A DNA stretch of 64,000 nucleotides, taken from positions 1 to 64,000 of the forward strand of contig JAUIJH010000001.1 in the NCBI GenBank assembly GCA_030431335.1. The letters are read 5' to 3'. Below the pieces are notes generated by a model. The model worked only from the letters and a program-made list of their open reading frames with translations, did not search any database and was not told the origin of the DNA. The position numbers and the translations under genes are program-made. This stretch comes from Alphaproteobacteria bacterium (GTDB lineage Bacteria > Pseudomonadota > Alphaproteobacteria > Rhizobiales > Amorphaceae). Within the stretch, counting starts at the first letter, position 1. Each line of letters begins with the position of its first letter. Of the stretch, positions 10,335 through 20,234 are shown one piece after another.

Positions 10335-11557
10335 GCGGCGAGGCTCGGGTGCGACAGCGCCTCGATGATCCCGCGCAGCTCCGCGAGTCCCTTGAGCCGC
10401 CCGATGGAGGGATAGCCCGGCTGCGCCCGGCGGCCGAGATCGTCCAGGATGTCCTGGCCGTGGTCGGGGCGGAAGGGGATCGAGGCGTCGTCGCGGCCGG
10501 CCTTGCGGCGCTTGGCCTCCTCCTTGAGCGCGGCGGCGATCAGCGCCACCATGTCCGTGTCGCCCCCCAGGTGCTCCGCCTCGTAGAACGAGCCGCGGAT
10601 CTCGGCCGACTGGCGCTTGACGTTGCGCAGGTGCAGGAAATGCACCCGGTCGCCGAGCCGCTCCATCATGCCCGGCAGATCGTTGTCCGGCCGCGCGCCC
10701 AGCGAGCCGCTGCACAGCGTGATGCCGTTGGCGCGGATATCCACCGCTTGCATGATCGCGCGGTAGTCCGCCTCGGTCGACATGACGCGCGGCAGGCCGA
10801 GCAGCGACACGGGCGGATCGTCCGGATGGCAGCACATCAGGAGGCCGAGTTCCTCGGCGAGCGGCGTCACCATTTCGAGGAACGCGACCAGATTGGCCCG
10901 CAGCCGGTCCGGCGAGATGTCGCCGTAGGCGGCAAGGTGCGCCCGTACGTCCTCCAGCGAGAAATGTTCCGCCGTGCCGGGCAGGCCGAAGGTCACGTTA
11001 CGCGCCAATGCCGCCCTGGCGGCGTCGTCCATCGCCTCGAAACGCTCCTGCGCCTGTTCGGCGAGCTCGGCGCCATAGTCTTCCCGCGCGCCGGCGCGCT
11101 CCAGGATGAAGATGTCGAAGGCCGCGAAATCAGCGATGTCGAAGCGCATGCAGGTCGCGCCGCTGGGCACGCGATAGGCAAGGTCGGTGCGCGTCCAATC
11201 CAGCACCGGCATGAAGTTGTAGCAGATGACCCTGAGCCCCGCCTCGGCGAGGTGCTTGAGGCTCGTCTTGTAGTTCTCGACGTGGGTGCGCCACTCGCCG
11301 GTCTGCCGCTTGATGTCCTCCGAGACGGGCAGGCTCTCCACCACGTCCCAGGTGATTCCGGAGGGGCTGCCGTCCTTCATGGCGCCGATCTCGGCCTGCC
11401 GGCGGGCGATTTCGGCCGGGCTCCACACCGCTCCGGTGGGCACGTGATGCAGAGCCGAGACGATGCCCGCGGCACCCGCCTGCCGCACGTCGTCGATGGA
11501 CACGAGATCTTTTGGCCCGAACCAACGCCAGGTTTGTCGCACGTGTTTTTCCCCCAC
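10331..11557 (-). CDS. uxuA: Mannonate dehydratase
   Basis: MRQTWRWFGPKDLVSIDDVRQAGAAGIVSALHHVPTGAVW typical UxuA N-terminus; ICYNFMPVLDWTRTDL. Confidence 0.93.
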   Translation of the reverse strand: MGEKHVRQTWRWFGPKDLVSIDDVRQAGAAGIVSALHHVPTGAVWSPAEIARRQAEIGAMKDGSPSGITWDVVESLPVSEDIKRQTGEWRTHVENYKTSLKHLAEAGLRVICYNFMPVLDWTRTDLAYRVPSGATCMRFDIADFAAFDIFILERAGAREDYGAELAEQAQERFEAMDDAARAALARNVTFGLPGTAEHFSLEDVRAHLAAYGDISPDRLRANLVAFLEMVTPLAEELGLLMCCHPDDPPVSLLGLPRVMSTEADYRAIMQAVDIRANGITLCSGSLGARPDNDLPGMMERLGDRVHFLHLRNVKRQSAEIRGSFYEAEHLGGDTDMVALIAAALKEEAKRRKAGRDDASIPFRPDHGQDILDDLGRRAQPGYPSIGRLKGLAELRGIIEALSHPSLAA

Positions 11558-11640
11558 TCGACCGGTGGCCGGCCGTTGTTCTGTTTGCTTGACTGGTATG
11601 GAAGTATGGTTTAGCCGGGTCGCTTCGAGGAGACAAGTGC

Positions 11641-12360
11641 GTGACGGCTTTTCCGACCGACTGGCAGCTCGATCTCGACGGGCCGATTGGCCCGCGCCTG
11701 CGCGAGATTCTGCGCGCGCGCATCGTCTCCTGCGACCTGCCGCCCGGCGCCCGCATTTCCGAATCCGAAATCGCCGCCGCCTACGGCGTCAGCCGCCAGC
11801 CCGTGCGCGAAGCCTTCATCAAGCTGGTGCAGGAAGGGCTGCTCAAGGTGCGCCCGCAGCGCGGCTCCGAGGTCGCCCGCATCGACCTGCAGGCCGTGCT
11901 GGATGCCCGCTTCGTGCGCGAGGCGACGGAGGCCGACATCGTTTCCCTGCTGGCGTCGCGGGGCGATCCGGCGCTCGTGGCGGAGCTGGAGCGCCAGATC
12001 GCGCTTCAGGAGCGCGTGCGCAAGAACAGCCCCGCCGACTTCATCGACCTCGACGAGATGTTCCACCGCACGCTCGCCGAGGCGGCGGGCCGGCGCACGG
12101 TCTGGACGCTCATCGAGACGCTCAAGCTGCACTTCGACCGGGTGCGTTTCATCACCAGCGCCACGTTCCCGACCGACACCCTGCTCGCCCAGCACCGCGA
12201 GATCGCCGCACGCATCGGTGCGCGCGACCCGGCCGGGGCCGAGGCGGCCATCCGCACCCATCTTCGGGAGGTGCTGTCGCACCTACCGGAAGTAACGCTC
12301 GCTCACCCCGAGTATTTTGAAGGACAGGTCCCCGACGGGCTGTCCGCTCAAGTCGCTTAG
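11641..12360 (+). CDS. GntR family transcriptional regulator (FCD/FadR subfamily)
   Basis: wHTH YGVSRQPVREAFIKLVQEGLLKVRPQRGSEV plus FCD-type C-terminal domain; GTG start. Confidence 0.9.
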   Translation: MTAFPTDWQLDLDGPIGPRLREILRARIVSCDLPPGARISESEIAAAYGVSRQPVREAFIKLVQEGLLKVRPQRGSEVARIDLQAVLDARFVREATEADIVSLLASRGDPALVAELERQIALQERVRKNSPADFIDLDEMFHRTLAEAAGRRTVWTLIETLKLHFDRVRFITSATFPTDTLLAQHREIAARIGARDPAGAEAAIRTHLREVLSHLPEVTLAHPEYFEGQVPDGLSAQVA

Positions 12361-12379
12361 AAACCATAGGGAGGTTCTC

Positions 12380-13360
12380 ATGCACTTTACCCGCGCACTC
12401 GCACGCACCATCGCCGCGACCGCGCTCGTCACCGGGCTCGGCGCCGGCGCCATGGCCCAGGATACGACGCTGAAGCTGGGCCACCTCGCCAACGAGGAAA
12501 ACGCCTGGCACAAGGCCTCGCTGAAATTCGCCGAAGAGCTCAACAAGGCGACCGACGGCCGCATCGCGGTCGAGGTCTATCCCAACGAGTCGCTCGGCAA
12601 GGAAATCGACCTCATCAACGGCATGCAGCTCGGCACCGTCGACATGACGATCACCGGCGAGAGCCTGCAGAACTGGGCGCCGAAGGCCGCCCTGCTGGCG
12701 CTGCCCTACGCCTACAAGTCGCTCGAGCACATGGACAAGGTGGCCGGCGGCGAGGTCGGCGAGGACATCAAGGCCGAGATCATCGAGAAGGCGCGCATCC
12801 GCCCGATCGCCTATTTCGCCCGCGGCCCGCGCAACCTCACCGCCAACCGCGCGATCACCAGCCCGAGCGAGCTGAACGGCCTCAAGATGCGCGTGCCCAA
12901 CGTGCCGCTGTTCCTCGACGTGTGGTCCTCGCTCGGCGCCAACCCGACGCCGATGGCCTTCTCGGAGGTGTTCACCTCGCTGCAGAACGGCACCATCGAC
13001 GCGCAGGAGAACCCCCTCGCCCTGATCCGCTCGGCCAACTTCAACGAAGTGCAGAGCCACGTGAACCAGACCGAGCACGTGCGTTCGTGGATCTACCTCA
13101 CCATTTCCGAGCAGACCTGGAACCAGCTCTCCGACGCGGACAAGGAAGCCGTCATGCAGGCTGCCGCCACCGCGCAGGAATATGAGCGCGGCCTGATGCT
13201 GGAGAGCCTCGCCGACGACCGTGCCTGGCTCGAAGAGCACGGCATGACCTTCGTCGACGTCGACGGCGATGCCTTTGCCGCCGCCGCCAAGGACGCCGTT
13301 CTCGCCAACGTCTCCGACGAGGTGCGCCCCATCGCCGAGCAGATCTTCGACGGCAAATAA
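12380..13360 (+). CDS. TRAP transporter substrate-binding protein (DctP family)
   Basis: Signal peptide; GLKMRVPNVPLFLDVWSSLGANPTPMAFSEVFTSLQNGTIDAQENP. Confidence 0.93.
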   Translation: MHFTRALARTIAATALVTGLGAGAMAQDTTLKLGHLANEENAWHKASLKFAEELNKATDGRIAVEVYPNESLGKEIDLINGMQLGTVDMTITGESLQNWAPKAALLALPYAYKSLEHMDKVAGGEVGEDIKAEIIEKARIRPIAYFARGPRNLTANRAITSPSELNGLKMRVPNVPLFLDVWSSLGANPTPMAFSEVFTSLQNGTIDAQENPLALIRSANFNEVQSHVNQTEHVRSWIYLTISEQTWNQLSDADKEAVMQAAATAQEYERGLMLESLADDRAWLEEHGMTFVDVDGDAFAAAAKDAVLANVSDEVRPIAEQIFDGK

Positions 13361-13369
13361 GCGATAGCC

Positions 13370-13402
13370 GGCCGCCGGGACGCGCCTCGCGCCCCGGCGG
13401 CC
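13370..13402 (+). other. Intercistronic hairpin between TRAP SBP and DctQ genes
   Basis: GGCCGCCGGG ... CCCGGCGGCC perfect 10-bp stem right after the SBP stop codon; no downstream T-tract. Confidence 0.7.
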
Positions 13403-13574
13403 ACCCAAGCGCCCGCGGCCGGAGCGCGCGAAAAGATCGGCCTCGAAGCGCCTACGGCCGGCTCAAGATCCGCCCATCGTGATACGAAATCACCCTGTGG
13501 ATCGGACAACTGCCGCCGCCGCCGGCGCCGCCTCCTCCACCGCCACCGGGTTCGCCCCGCTCCCAGGAACCGCC

Positions 13575-14081
13575 ATGTTCGAGCGTATCCGAGACACCCT
13601 CATCCTCGTCGCCAAGGTGGGCGTCGCCGTGTCGTTCGCGGTGATGATCGCGGCCGTCCTCATCCAGGTGGTCGGCCGCACGGCCGGCTCCTCGCCGGTG
13701 TGGACGGAGGAGCTGACCCGTTTCGCGCTCCTCTTCATGGTGGCGTTCGGGGTCGGGCTGTCGCTGCGCACGGGCGACCTCGTCAACGTCGACGTGGTGT
13801 GCGAAAGCCTGCCGGCGCCGCTGCCCACGGTGCTGCGCTTCGTCGGCGCCGTCATCATCCTCGGCTTCACCGCGCTGATCCTGCCGGAAGCGTGGAAATT
13901 CTTCTCCATCGGCTCGTTCCAGAAATCCCCCGCGATGGGCCTCAGAATGGACGTCATGCACGGGACGATTCTCATCTTCCTCGGCTCGCTGTTCGTGTTC
14001 GCGCTCGTGCGCATCGTGGAAATGTTCGCCGGCACCGACCAGCGCCCGACCTACGACGGCAACGACGAGGAGGCCCGCTGA
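13575..14081 (+). CDS. TRAP transporter small permease (DctQ)
   Basis: Four predicted TM helices, VWTEELTRFALLFMVAFGVGLSLRTGDLVNVDV. Confidence 0.88.
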   Translation: MFERIRDTLILVAKVGVAVSFAVMIAAVLIQVVGRTAGSSPVWTEELTRFALLFMVAFGVGLSLRTGDLVNVDVVCESLPAPLPTVLRFVGAVIILGFTALILPEAWKFFSIGSFQKSPAMGLRMDVMHGTILIFLGSLFVFALVRIVEMFAGTDQRPTYDGNDEEAR

Positions 14082-15355
14082 TGGACGTCGCGATCCTCCT
14101 TGGCGTCTTCATCCTGGGCTTGATCATCGGGCTGCCGGTGGCGATCACGCTGGGCGTCTCCTCCGCCGCGTACCTCCTTTATTCGGGCGTGCCGCTCGTG
14201 GTCCTGCCGCAGAAGATGTACGCAGGCATGGACGTCTTCGTGCTCCTGTCGATCCCCGGCTTCATCCTCGCCGGCAACCTGATGAACCGCGGCGGCATCA
14301 CCCACCGCATCATCCGCTTCGCCAACGCGCTGGTGGGGTGGATCCGCGGCGGGCTCGGCCTCACCAACGTCGCCTCCTCGATGCTGTTCGGCGGCATCAC
14401 CGGCACCGCCGTCGCCGACGCGGCCTCCATCGGCGGCGTCATGATCCCCGGCATGAAGAAAGCCGGCTACCCGGCCGACTATTCGGCCGCCATCACCGCC
14501 GCCTCCTCCACCGTCGGCCCCATCATCCCGCCATCGGTGCCGATGATCATCGTCGGCGCGCTGTCGGGCATCTCGGTGGGCCAGATGTTCCTGGCCGGTG
14601 CCGTCCCCGGCATCCTGATGGGCCTTGCCATGATGGTGACGGCCTACATCATCTCCGTGCGCCGCAAGTTTCCGCGCCAGCCGTGGCAGGGGGTGAGCGA
14701 GGTCGCGCGCGCCTTCGCCGGCGCCTTCTGGGCCCTCGCGATGACCGGGCTCATCATCTACGGCCTGCTCTCCGGCCTCGCGACGCCCACCGAAACCGCC
14801 ATCGTCGCGTCCGTTTACGCGTTCTTCGTCGGCGCCTTCGTCTACCGGGAGCTGCCGATCAGGGCGGTGCCGAAGATCCTCATCGACAGCGCGGTGTCGG
14901 CGGCGGCGATCCTCGCCCTCGTCGGCTTCGCCAACGTGTTCGGCTGGATCCTGGTGTCGGAGCGCATCCCTCAGGCGATCGCCAACACGGTGCTGTCGTT
15001 CACCGACAACCGCATCGCGGTGATCTTCATCATCAACCTGCTCCTGCTGTTCGTCGGCATGTTCATGGAGACCATCGCGGCGCTGATCATCCTGTTCGTG
15101 CCGCTGCTGGCGCTGGCGCAGGCGGTGGGCATCGAGCCGCTGCACTTCGCCACCTTCGCCGTGCTCAACCTGATGATCGGCCTCACCACGCCGCCGGTCG
15201 GCGTGTGCCTCTTCGTGTGCGCGGGCATCGCGCGGCTGCCGCTGGCGCCGGTGGTGCGGGCCATCCTGCCCTTCCTCGCCACCAACATCCTGGTGCTGTT
15301 CGCCGTTTCCTACTTCTCCCCGCTCGCAACGTGGCTGCCGAGCCAGGTGCGCTAA
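14081..15355 (+). CDS. TRAP transporter large permease (DctM)
   Basis: IPGFILAGNLMNRGGITHRIIRFANALVGWIRGGLGLTNVASSMLFGGITGTAVAD. Confidence 0.95.
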   Translation: MDVAILLGVFILGLIIGLPVAITLGVSSAAYLLYSGVPLVVLPQKMYAGMDVFVLLSIPGFILAGNLMNRGGITHRIIRFANALVGWIRGGLGLTNVASSMLFGGITGTAVADAASIGGVMIPGMKKAGYPADYSAAITAASSTVGPIIPPSVPMIIVGALSGISVGQMFLAGAVPGILMGLAMMVTAYIISVRRKFPRQPWQGVSEVARAFAGAFWALAMTGLIIYGLLSGLATPTETAIVASVYAFFVGAFVYRELPIRAVPKILIDSAVSAAAILALVGFANVFGWILVSERIPQAIANTVLSFTDNRIAVIFIINLLLLFVGMFMETIAALIILFVPLLALAQAVGIEPLHFATFAVLNLMIGLTTPPVGVCLFVCAGIARLPLAPVVRAILPFLATNILVLFAVSYFSPLATWLPSQVR

Positions 15356-15368
15356 CGGATCGCAGCCG

Positions 15369-16250
15369 CTAGCGGGTGCGGCGGCGCATCAGCCCTTCCT
15401 GGGCCGTGGAGGCGACGTGGCGGCCGTCCAGGTCGTAGATCAGCCCGCGCGACAGGCCGCGTGCGCCCGATGAGGTGGGGCTGTCCTGCGCGTACAGCAG
15501 CCACTCGTCGGCGCGGAACGGACGGTGGAACCACATCGCGTGGTCGAGGCTCGCCACCTGGATCTCGCGGTTGAACACAGACAGGCCGTGCGCGAACAGC
15601 GACGTGTCGAGCAGCGTCATGTCCGACAGGTAGGCGAGCACCGCCTGGTGCACCTCGGGCTCGTCCGGCAGCCGGTCGGAGGCGCGCAGCCACACGTACT
15701 GGCGCGGCTCGAGGGGCTCGTTGGTGGTGTAGTGGCGCAGCTCCGTCGGGCGCAGCTCGATGGGCCGCTCGCGCTCGAAATAGCGCACCATGTTGTCCGG
15801 CCCCTCCTTCAGCACCAGGTCGCGCAGGGCCGCCTCGTCGGGCAGTTCGTCCGGCCTCGGCACGTCGGGCGCCGGCAGCGAGTGGGACATCCCCTCCTCC
15901 TCGGCCTGGTAGGAGGCGCTCATGGAGAAGATCGCCTCGCCGTGCTGGATCGCCACCACGCGGCGCGTCGCGAAGGAGCGGCCGTCGCGGATGCGGTCCA
16001 CCTCGTAGATGATCGGCACGGACGGGTCGCCCGGGCGCAGGAAGTAGCCGTGCAGGGAGTGGGCGCGGCGGCCCTCCACCGTACGCGTCGCTGCCACCAG
16101 CGCCTGCGACAGCACCTGGCCGCCGAACACGCGCTGCCAGCCCACCTGCGGCGAGCGCCCGCGATACAGATTGCGCTCCAGCGTTTCGAGGTCGAGAGTT
16201 TCCAGAAGTTCGGCGACGGCTGGGCGCATGGGGCTCGCTCTGTGGGGCAT
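15369..16250 (-). CDS. tesB: Acyl-CoA thioesterase II
   Basis: LETLDLETLERNLYRGRSPQVGWQRVFGGQVLSQAL ... HSLHGYFLRPGD ... DHAMWFHRPFRADEWLLY. Confidence 0.92.
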   Translation of the reverse strand: MPHRASPMRPAVAELLETLDLETLERNLYRGRSPQVGWQRVFGGQVLSQALVAATRTVEGRRAHSLHGYFLRPGDPSVPIIYEVDRIRDGRSFATRRVVAIQHGEAIFSMSASYQAEEEGMSHSLPAPDVPRPDELPDEAALRDLVLKEGPDNMVRYFERERPIELRPTELRHYTTNEPLEPRQYVWLRASDRLPDEPEVHQAVLAYLSDMTLLDTSLFAHGLSVFNREIQVASLDHAMWFHRPFRADEWLLYAQDSPTSSGARGLSRGLIYDLDGRHVASTAQEGLMRRRTR

Positions 16251-16325
16251 GGGACTGCGACGCTGCCACGGATTGCCCTTCGCCTGCAATTTCGCGACAA
16301 CACGGCCGCAGATCGAGGGAACCCG

Positions 16326-17516
16326 GTGAGCACAGAGATTCTCATAGCAGGCGGCGGCGCGGTAGGGCGCACCATCGCCATTGCGCTCGCGAGCGGCACC
16401 CATCTGAAGCCGGTTCTTTTCGCAGGCCCCCCGCGCGGCGCGGACCATCGCGCCAGCGCCATTTCCGCCGCCGGGCGCAATTTCCTCGATGCCATCGGCG
16501 TCTTCCCGCTGATCGCCGAGGCCGCGCAGCCCATCGAGGCGATGGTGATCACCGATTCGGCCAGCGAGGACCTCATCCGCCCTGAAGTGCTGTCCTTCGC
16601 GAGCGAGGACGGGGCCAGCCGCTTCGCCCACATGGTCCCCAACGCGGCGCTGGACGAGGCGCTCGAACGGCGCTGCGCGGAGCTCGGCATCGAGGAGATC
16701 GCCGACAGCGTGCGCATCTTCGAGGAGGACGAGACCGGCATCACCGCCACGCTCGCCGGCGGCGGCAGCCGGCGCGGCGCGCTGCTGGTGGCGGCCGACG
16801 GACGCGGCTCGCGCCTGCGCGCCATCGCCGGCATCGGCACCGTGGAGCACGCGTACCGCCAATACGGCATCGTCGGCACGCTGTCGCACGAGCACCCGCA
16901 CCACGGCACCGCGACGCAGCATTTCCTGCCCAACGGCCCCTTCGCCATGCTGCCCCTCACTGGCAATCGGTCCTCGATCGTGTGGAGCGAGCGCGAGCCC
17001 TTCGCCCGTTCGCTGCACGAGATGGACCCGTTCATGGCGGCGCTGGAGATCGAGCGCGTGTTCGGCCCCTCGCTCGGCCATCTCACGCTGGAGGGGCCGC
17101 TGCAGATCTACCCGCTCAAGGCGATCCTCTCGCGCGACTATGCGGCGGGGCGGCTGGTGCTCGCCGGCGATGCGGCGCACGTCATCCATCCGCTCGCCGG
17201 GCAAGGCCTCAACCTCGGCCTGCGCGATGCGGCGGCGCTCGCCGAGGTCCTCGGCGACGCCCATCGCCTGGGCGAGGACCTTGCCGCCGCCCCGGCCCGC
17301 TACGCGCGCTGGCGCCGGGCGGACGCCGCCCAGATGGCCCTGGTCACCGATGTGCTCAACACCATGTTCTCCACCAAGTCGGTGCTGCTGCGCGCCGTGC
17401 GCTCGATCGGCACGGGGCTGGTCGACCGGCGGCAGCGGCTCAAGGCGATGTTCATCAACGAAGCGGCCGGATTTGCCGGCGAAGTGCCACGCCTGATGCG
17501 CGGCGACGCGATCTAG
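16326..17516 (+). CDS. FAD-dependent monooxygenase, UbiH/VisC/COQ6 family
   Basis: ILIAGGGAVGRTIAIAL and LVLAGDAAHVIHPLAGQGLNLGLRDAAALAEVL motifs; GTG start. Confidence 0.88.
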   Translation: MSTEILIAGGGAVGRTIAIALASGTHLKPVLFAGPPRGADHRASAISAAGRNFLDAIGVFPLIAEAAQPIEAMVITDSASEDLIRPEVLSFASEDGASRFAHMVPNAALDEALERRCAELGIEEIADSVRIFEEDETGITATLAGGGSRRGALLVAADGRGSRLRAIAGIGTVEHAYRQYGIVGTLSHEHPHHGTATQHFLPNGPFAMLPLTGNRSSIVWSEREPFARSLHEMDPFMAALEIERVFGPSLGHLTLEGPLQIYPLKAILSRDYAAGRLVLAGDAAHVIHPLAGQGLNLGLRDAAALAEVLGDAHRLGEDLAAAPARYARWRRADAAQMALVTDVLNTMFSTKSVLLRAVRSIGTGLVDRRQRLKAMFINEAAGFAGEVPRLMRGDAI

Positions 17517-17538
17517 CCCATCCGGGAAGGATAAACCG

Positions 17539-17730
17539 ATGTCGACATTCTCGACCCTCATCATCATGCTCGCGATGGGCGCTGTCGCGGTGGTCCTCGT
17601 CATGGGGCTGTGGAATCTCGCCAAGGGCGGCTCGCCCAACCGCAGCCAGTCGCTCATGCGCATGCGCGTCATGCTACAGTTCGTGGCCATCGTCATCGCG
17701 ATGACGGCGCTCTACTTCACCTCGAACTGA
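17539..17730 (+). CDS. Twin transmembrane helix HIG1-domain protein
   Basis: 63 aa, two TM helices with GGSPNRSQSLMRMRVMLQFVAIV; genomic position before cobalamin adenosyltransferase. Confidence 0.8.
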   Translation: MSTFSTLIIMLAMGAVAVVLVMGLWNLAKGGSPNRSQSLMRMRVMLQFVAIVIAMTALYFTSN

Positions 17731-17738
17731 ATGTAAGC

Positions 17739-18311
17739 ATGGTCACGCTCAACAAGATTTACACCCGCACCGGCGACGACGGCACCACCGCGCTGGGCAG
17801 TGGCGAACGCCGCGCCAAGTACGACTTGCGCGTGGCCGCCTACGGCACCGTCGACGAGACCAACGCCGTCATCGGCTGCGCCCGCGCGGCCGGCCGGGAC
17901 ATGCAGCTCGACCCGATGCTGGCGCGCATCCAGAACGACCTGTTCGACCTGGGGGCGGACCTTGCCACGCCCGAGGGCACCTCGCTGTCCTACGAGCCGC
18001 TGCGCATCATCCCCGCCCAGGTGGAACGCCTGGAACGCGAGATCGACGGCCTCAACGCCAATCTCAGTCCGCTGAAGTCGTTCGTGCTGCCCGGAGGCTC
18101 CCAGCTCGCGGCCTATCTCCACATGGCACGCACCGTGTCGCGGCGGGCCGAGCGGCTGATGGTCGAGCTCGCCGAGCACGAACCCGTGGGCGAAGCGGCG
18201 CTCCACTACGTCAACCGGCTGTCCGACTTCTTCTTCGTCGCCTCGCGCGTCGCCAACCGCAACGGCGCGGACGACGTGCTGTGGGTTCCCGGGCAGAGCC
18301 GCACCATCTGA
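17739..18311 (+). CDS. Cob(I)yrinic acid a,c-diamide adenosyltransferase (PduO type)
   Basis: MVTLNKIYTRTGDDGTTALGSGERR ... CARAAGR ... RRAERLMVELAE. Confidence 0.92.
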   Translation: MVTLNKIYTRTGDDGTTALGSGERRAKYDLRVAAYGTVDETNAVIGCARAAGRDMQLDPMLARIQNDLFDLGADLATPEGTSLSYEPLRIIPAQVERLEREIDGLNANLSPLKSFVLPGGSQLAAYLHMARTVSRRAERLMVELAEHEPVGEAALHYVNRLSDFFFVASRVANRNGADDVLWVPGQSRTI

Positions 18312-18333
18312 TCGCCGGCGCGCCGCCGGCGGT

Positions 18334-18362
18334 TTGACAGCACCCGGCGGCAAAGCTAGCGT
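18334..18362 (+). promoter_or_regulatory. Possible sigma70-type promoter for etfBA
   Basis: TTGACA, 17-bp spacer, TAGCGT, 39 bp upstream of the etfB start. Confidence 0.35.
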
Positions 18363-18400
18363 CCCCGCCGATTTCCCAAAGAGTCAGGCCGTACGAACCG

Positions 18401-19150
18401 ATGAAGATCCTCGTCCCCGTCAAACGCGTGGTCGACTACAACGTCAAAGTCCGCGTCAAACCCGATGGCACGGGCGTTGATCTCGCCAACGTCAAGATGA
18501 GCATGAACCCGTTCGACGAGATCGCCGTCGAGGAGGCGCTGCGCCTGCGCGAGGCCGGCACCGCCGAAGAGGTGATCGCCGTCTCGATCGGCCCCAAGAA
18601 GGCCGCCGAAACGCTGCGCACCGCGCTCGCCATGGGCGCCGACCGCGCGATCCTGGTGGAGATGGACGAGGCGCCCGAGCCGCTCGACGTCGCCAAGATC
18701 CTGAAGGGCGTGGTGGACGAGGAGGCGCCCGGGCTCGTCATCCTCGGCAAGCAGGCGATCGACGACGACTGCAACCAGACCGGCCAGATGCTGGCGGCCC
18801 TGCTGGGCTGGCCGCAGGGCACGTTCGCCTTCAAGCTCGCCCTCGCGGACGGCGCCGCCACCGTCACGCGCGAGGTCGACGGCGGCCTGCAGACGGTGAA
18901 GCTCACGCTGCCGGCCATCGTCACCACCGATCTGCGCCTCAACGAGCCGCGCTACGCCTCGCTCCCCAACATCATGAAGGCGAAAAAGAAGCCGCTCGCC
19001 GAAAAGACCCCGGCCGATTTCGGCGTGACGCCGAAGAAGCGCCTGGAAGTGCTCAAGACCGAGGAGCCTTCCGGCCGCGAGGCGGGCGTCAAGGTGGCGT
19101 CGGTCGCCGAGCTGGTCGACAAGCTGAAGAACGAAGCGGGCGTCCTGTGA
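18401..19150 (+). CDS. etfB: Electron transfer flavoprotein subunit beta
   Basis: [28 protein letters not shown] ... [14 protein letters not shown] ... [22 protein letters not shown]. Confidence 0.96.
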   Translation: MKILVPVKRVVDYNVKVRVKPDGTGVDLANVKMSMNPFDEIAVEEALRLREAGTAEEVIAVSIGPKKAAETLRTALAMGADRAILVEMDEAPEPLDVAKILKGVVDEEAPGLVILGKQAIDDDCNQTGQMLAALLGWPQGTFAFKLALADGAATVTREVDGGLQTVKLTLPAIVTTDLRLNEPRYASLPNIMKAKKKPLAEKTPADFGVTPKKRLEVLKTEEPSGREAGVKVASVAELVDKLKNEAGVL

Positions 19151-19190
19151 TGCCGGCCAGCCGTCCCGCCCCAAAACCGGAGAGCCTCCG

Positions 19191-20135
19191 TTGACGACCC
19201 TTCTTCTCGCCGAACACGCCGGCGGCCACCTCAACGAAGCCACGGCCAAGGCACTCACCGCCGCCACGGCGCTTGGCGCGCCGGTGCACATCCTCGTCGC
19301 CGGCGAAGAGATCGACGGCGTGGCGCAGCAGGCGGCCGCGCTCGCCGGCGTGGAGGCGGTCCTCACCGCGTCCGCCGCCGCGCTCGGCCATGGCCTCGCC
19401 GAGCCGCTCGCCGCCCTCCTGGTCTCCCTCGCCGGCGACTATGACGCCCTCGTCGCGCCGGCCACCACCTCCGGCAAGAACGTGATGCCGCGCGTCGCCG
19501 CGCTCTTGGACGTGATGCAGGTCTCCGAGATCATCGCCGTGGACGCGCCGGACACCTTCAAGCGGCCGATCTATGCCGGCAACGCCATCGAGACGGTGCG
19601 CTCGGCCGACGCCAAGAAGGTGATCACCGTGCGCACCTCCTCCTTTCAGGCGGCCGGCGACGGCGGCAGCGCCGACATCCGCGCCATCGACCTGCCGGAC
19701 GTGCCGGCGCTGTCGGAGTTCGTGGGCGAGGAGGTCGCCACCAGCGACCGTCCGGAGCTGACCAGCGCCAAGCGCATCGTCTCGGGCGGCCGCGCGCTGG
19801 GTTCGGCGGAAAAATTCAAGGAATTCATCGAGCCGCTGGCGGACGCGCTGGGCGCGGCCATCGGCGCCTCGCGCGCGGCGGTCGATGCCGGCTACGCGCC
19901 GAACGACTGGCAGGTGGGCCAGACCGGCAAGGTGGTGGCGCCCGACCTCTACATCGCCGCCGGCATCTCCGGGGCAATCCAACACCTTGCGGGCATGAAG
20001 GATTCGCGCGTCATCGTCGCCATCAACAAAGACGAGGAAGCGCCCATCTTCCAGGTCGCCGACTACGGGCTGGTGGGCGATCTGTTTACGATCCTGCCGG
20101 AGCTGAAGGATGAGATCGCGAAACGATCGAGCTGA
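19191..20135 (+). CDS. etfA: Electron transfer flavoprotein subunit alpha
   Basis: FAD-binding C-terminus [60 protein letters not shown] start. Confidence 0.96.
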   Translation: MTTLLLAEHAGGHLNEATAKALTAATALGAPVHILVAGEEIDGVAQQAAALAGVEAVLTASAAALGHGLAEPLAALLVSLAGDYDALVAPATTSGKNVMPRVAALLDVMQVSEIIAVDAPDTFKRPIYAGNAIETVRSADAKKVITVRTSSFQAAGDGGSADIRAIDLPDVPALSEFVGEEVATSDRPELTSAKRIVSGGRALGSAEKFKEFIEPLADALGAAIGASRAAVDAGYAPNDWQVGQTGKVVAPDLYIAAGISGAIQHLAGMKDSRVIVAINKDEEAPIFQVADYGLVGDLFTILPELKDEIAKRSS

Positions 20136-20234
20136 CGGCGGCTCGCAAAGCGCGTCCCCACGCACGAAGCGGGTTGACGCGCTGCTCACGGCGGGTTTCA
20201 TCGAAGGCGAAAGATCTCCGTCGATGGCATCCAA

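Noticed and set aside
8859-10835. Full 658-aa minus ORF as one protein
   Set aside because: The N-terminal ~167 codons run out of frame through uxuA; the real uxuB starts at GTG 10334
13452-15145. Minus ORFs opposite dctQ/dctM
   Set aside because: Antisense frames without recognisable domains; the plus-strand TRAP genes explain the region
15369-17696. 775-aa minus ORF
   Set aside because: Only 15369-16250 is TesB; the rest is antisense to the FAD monooxygenase
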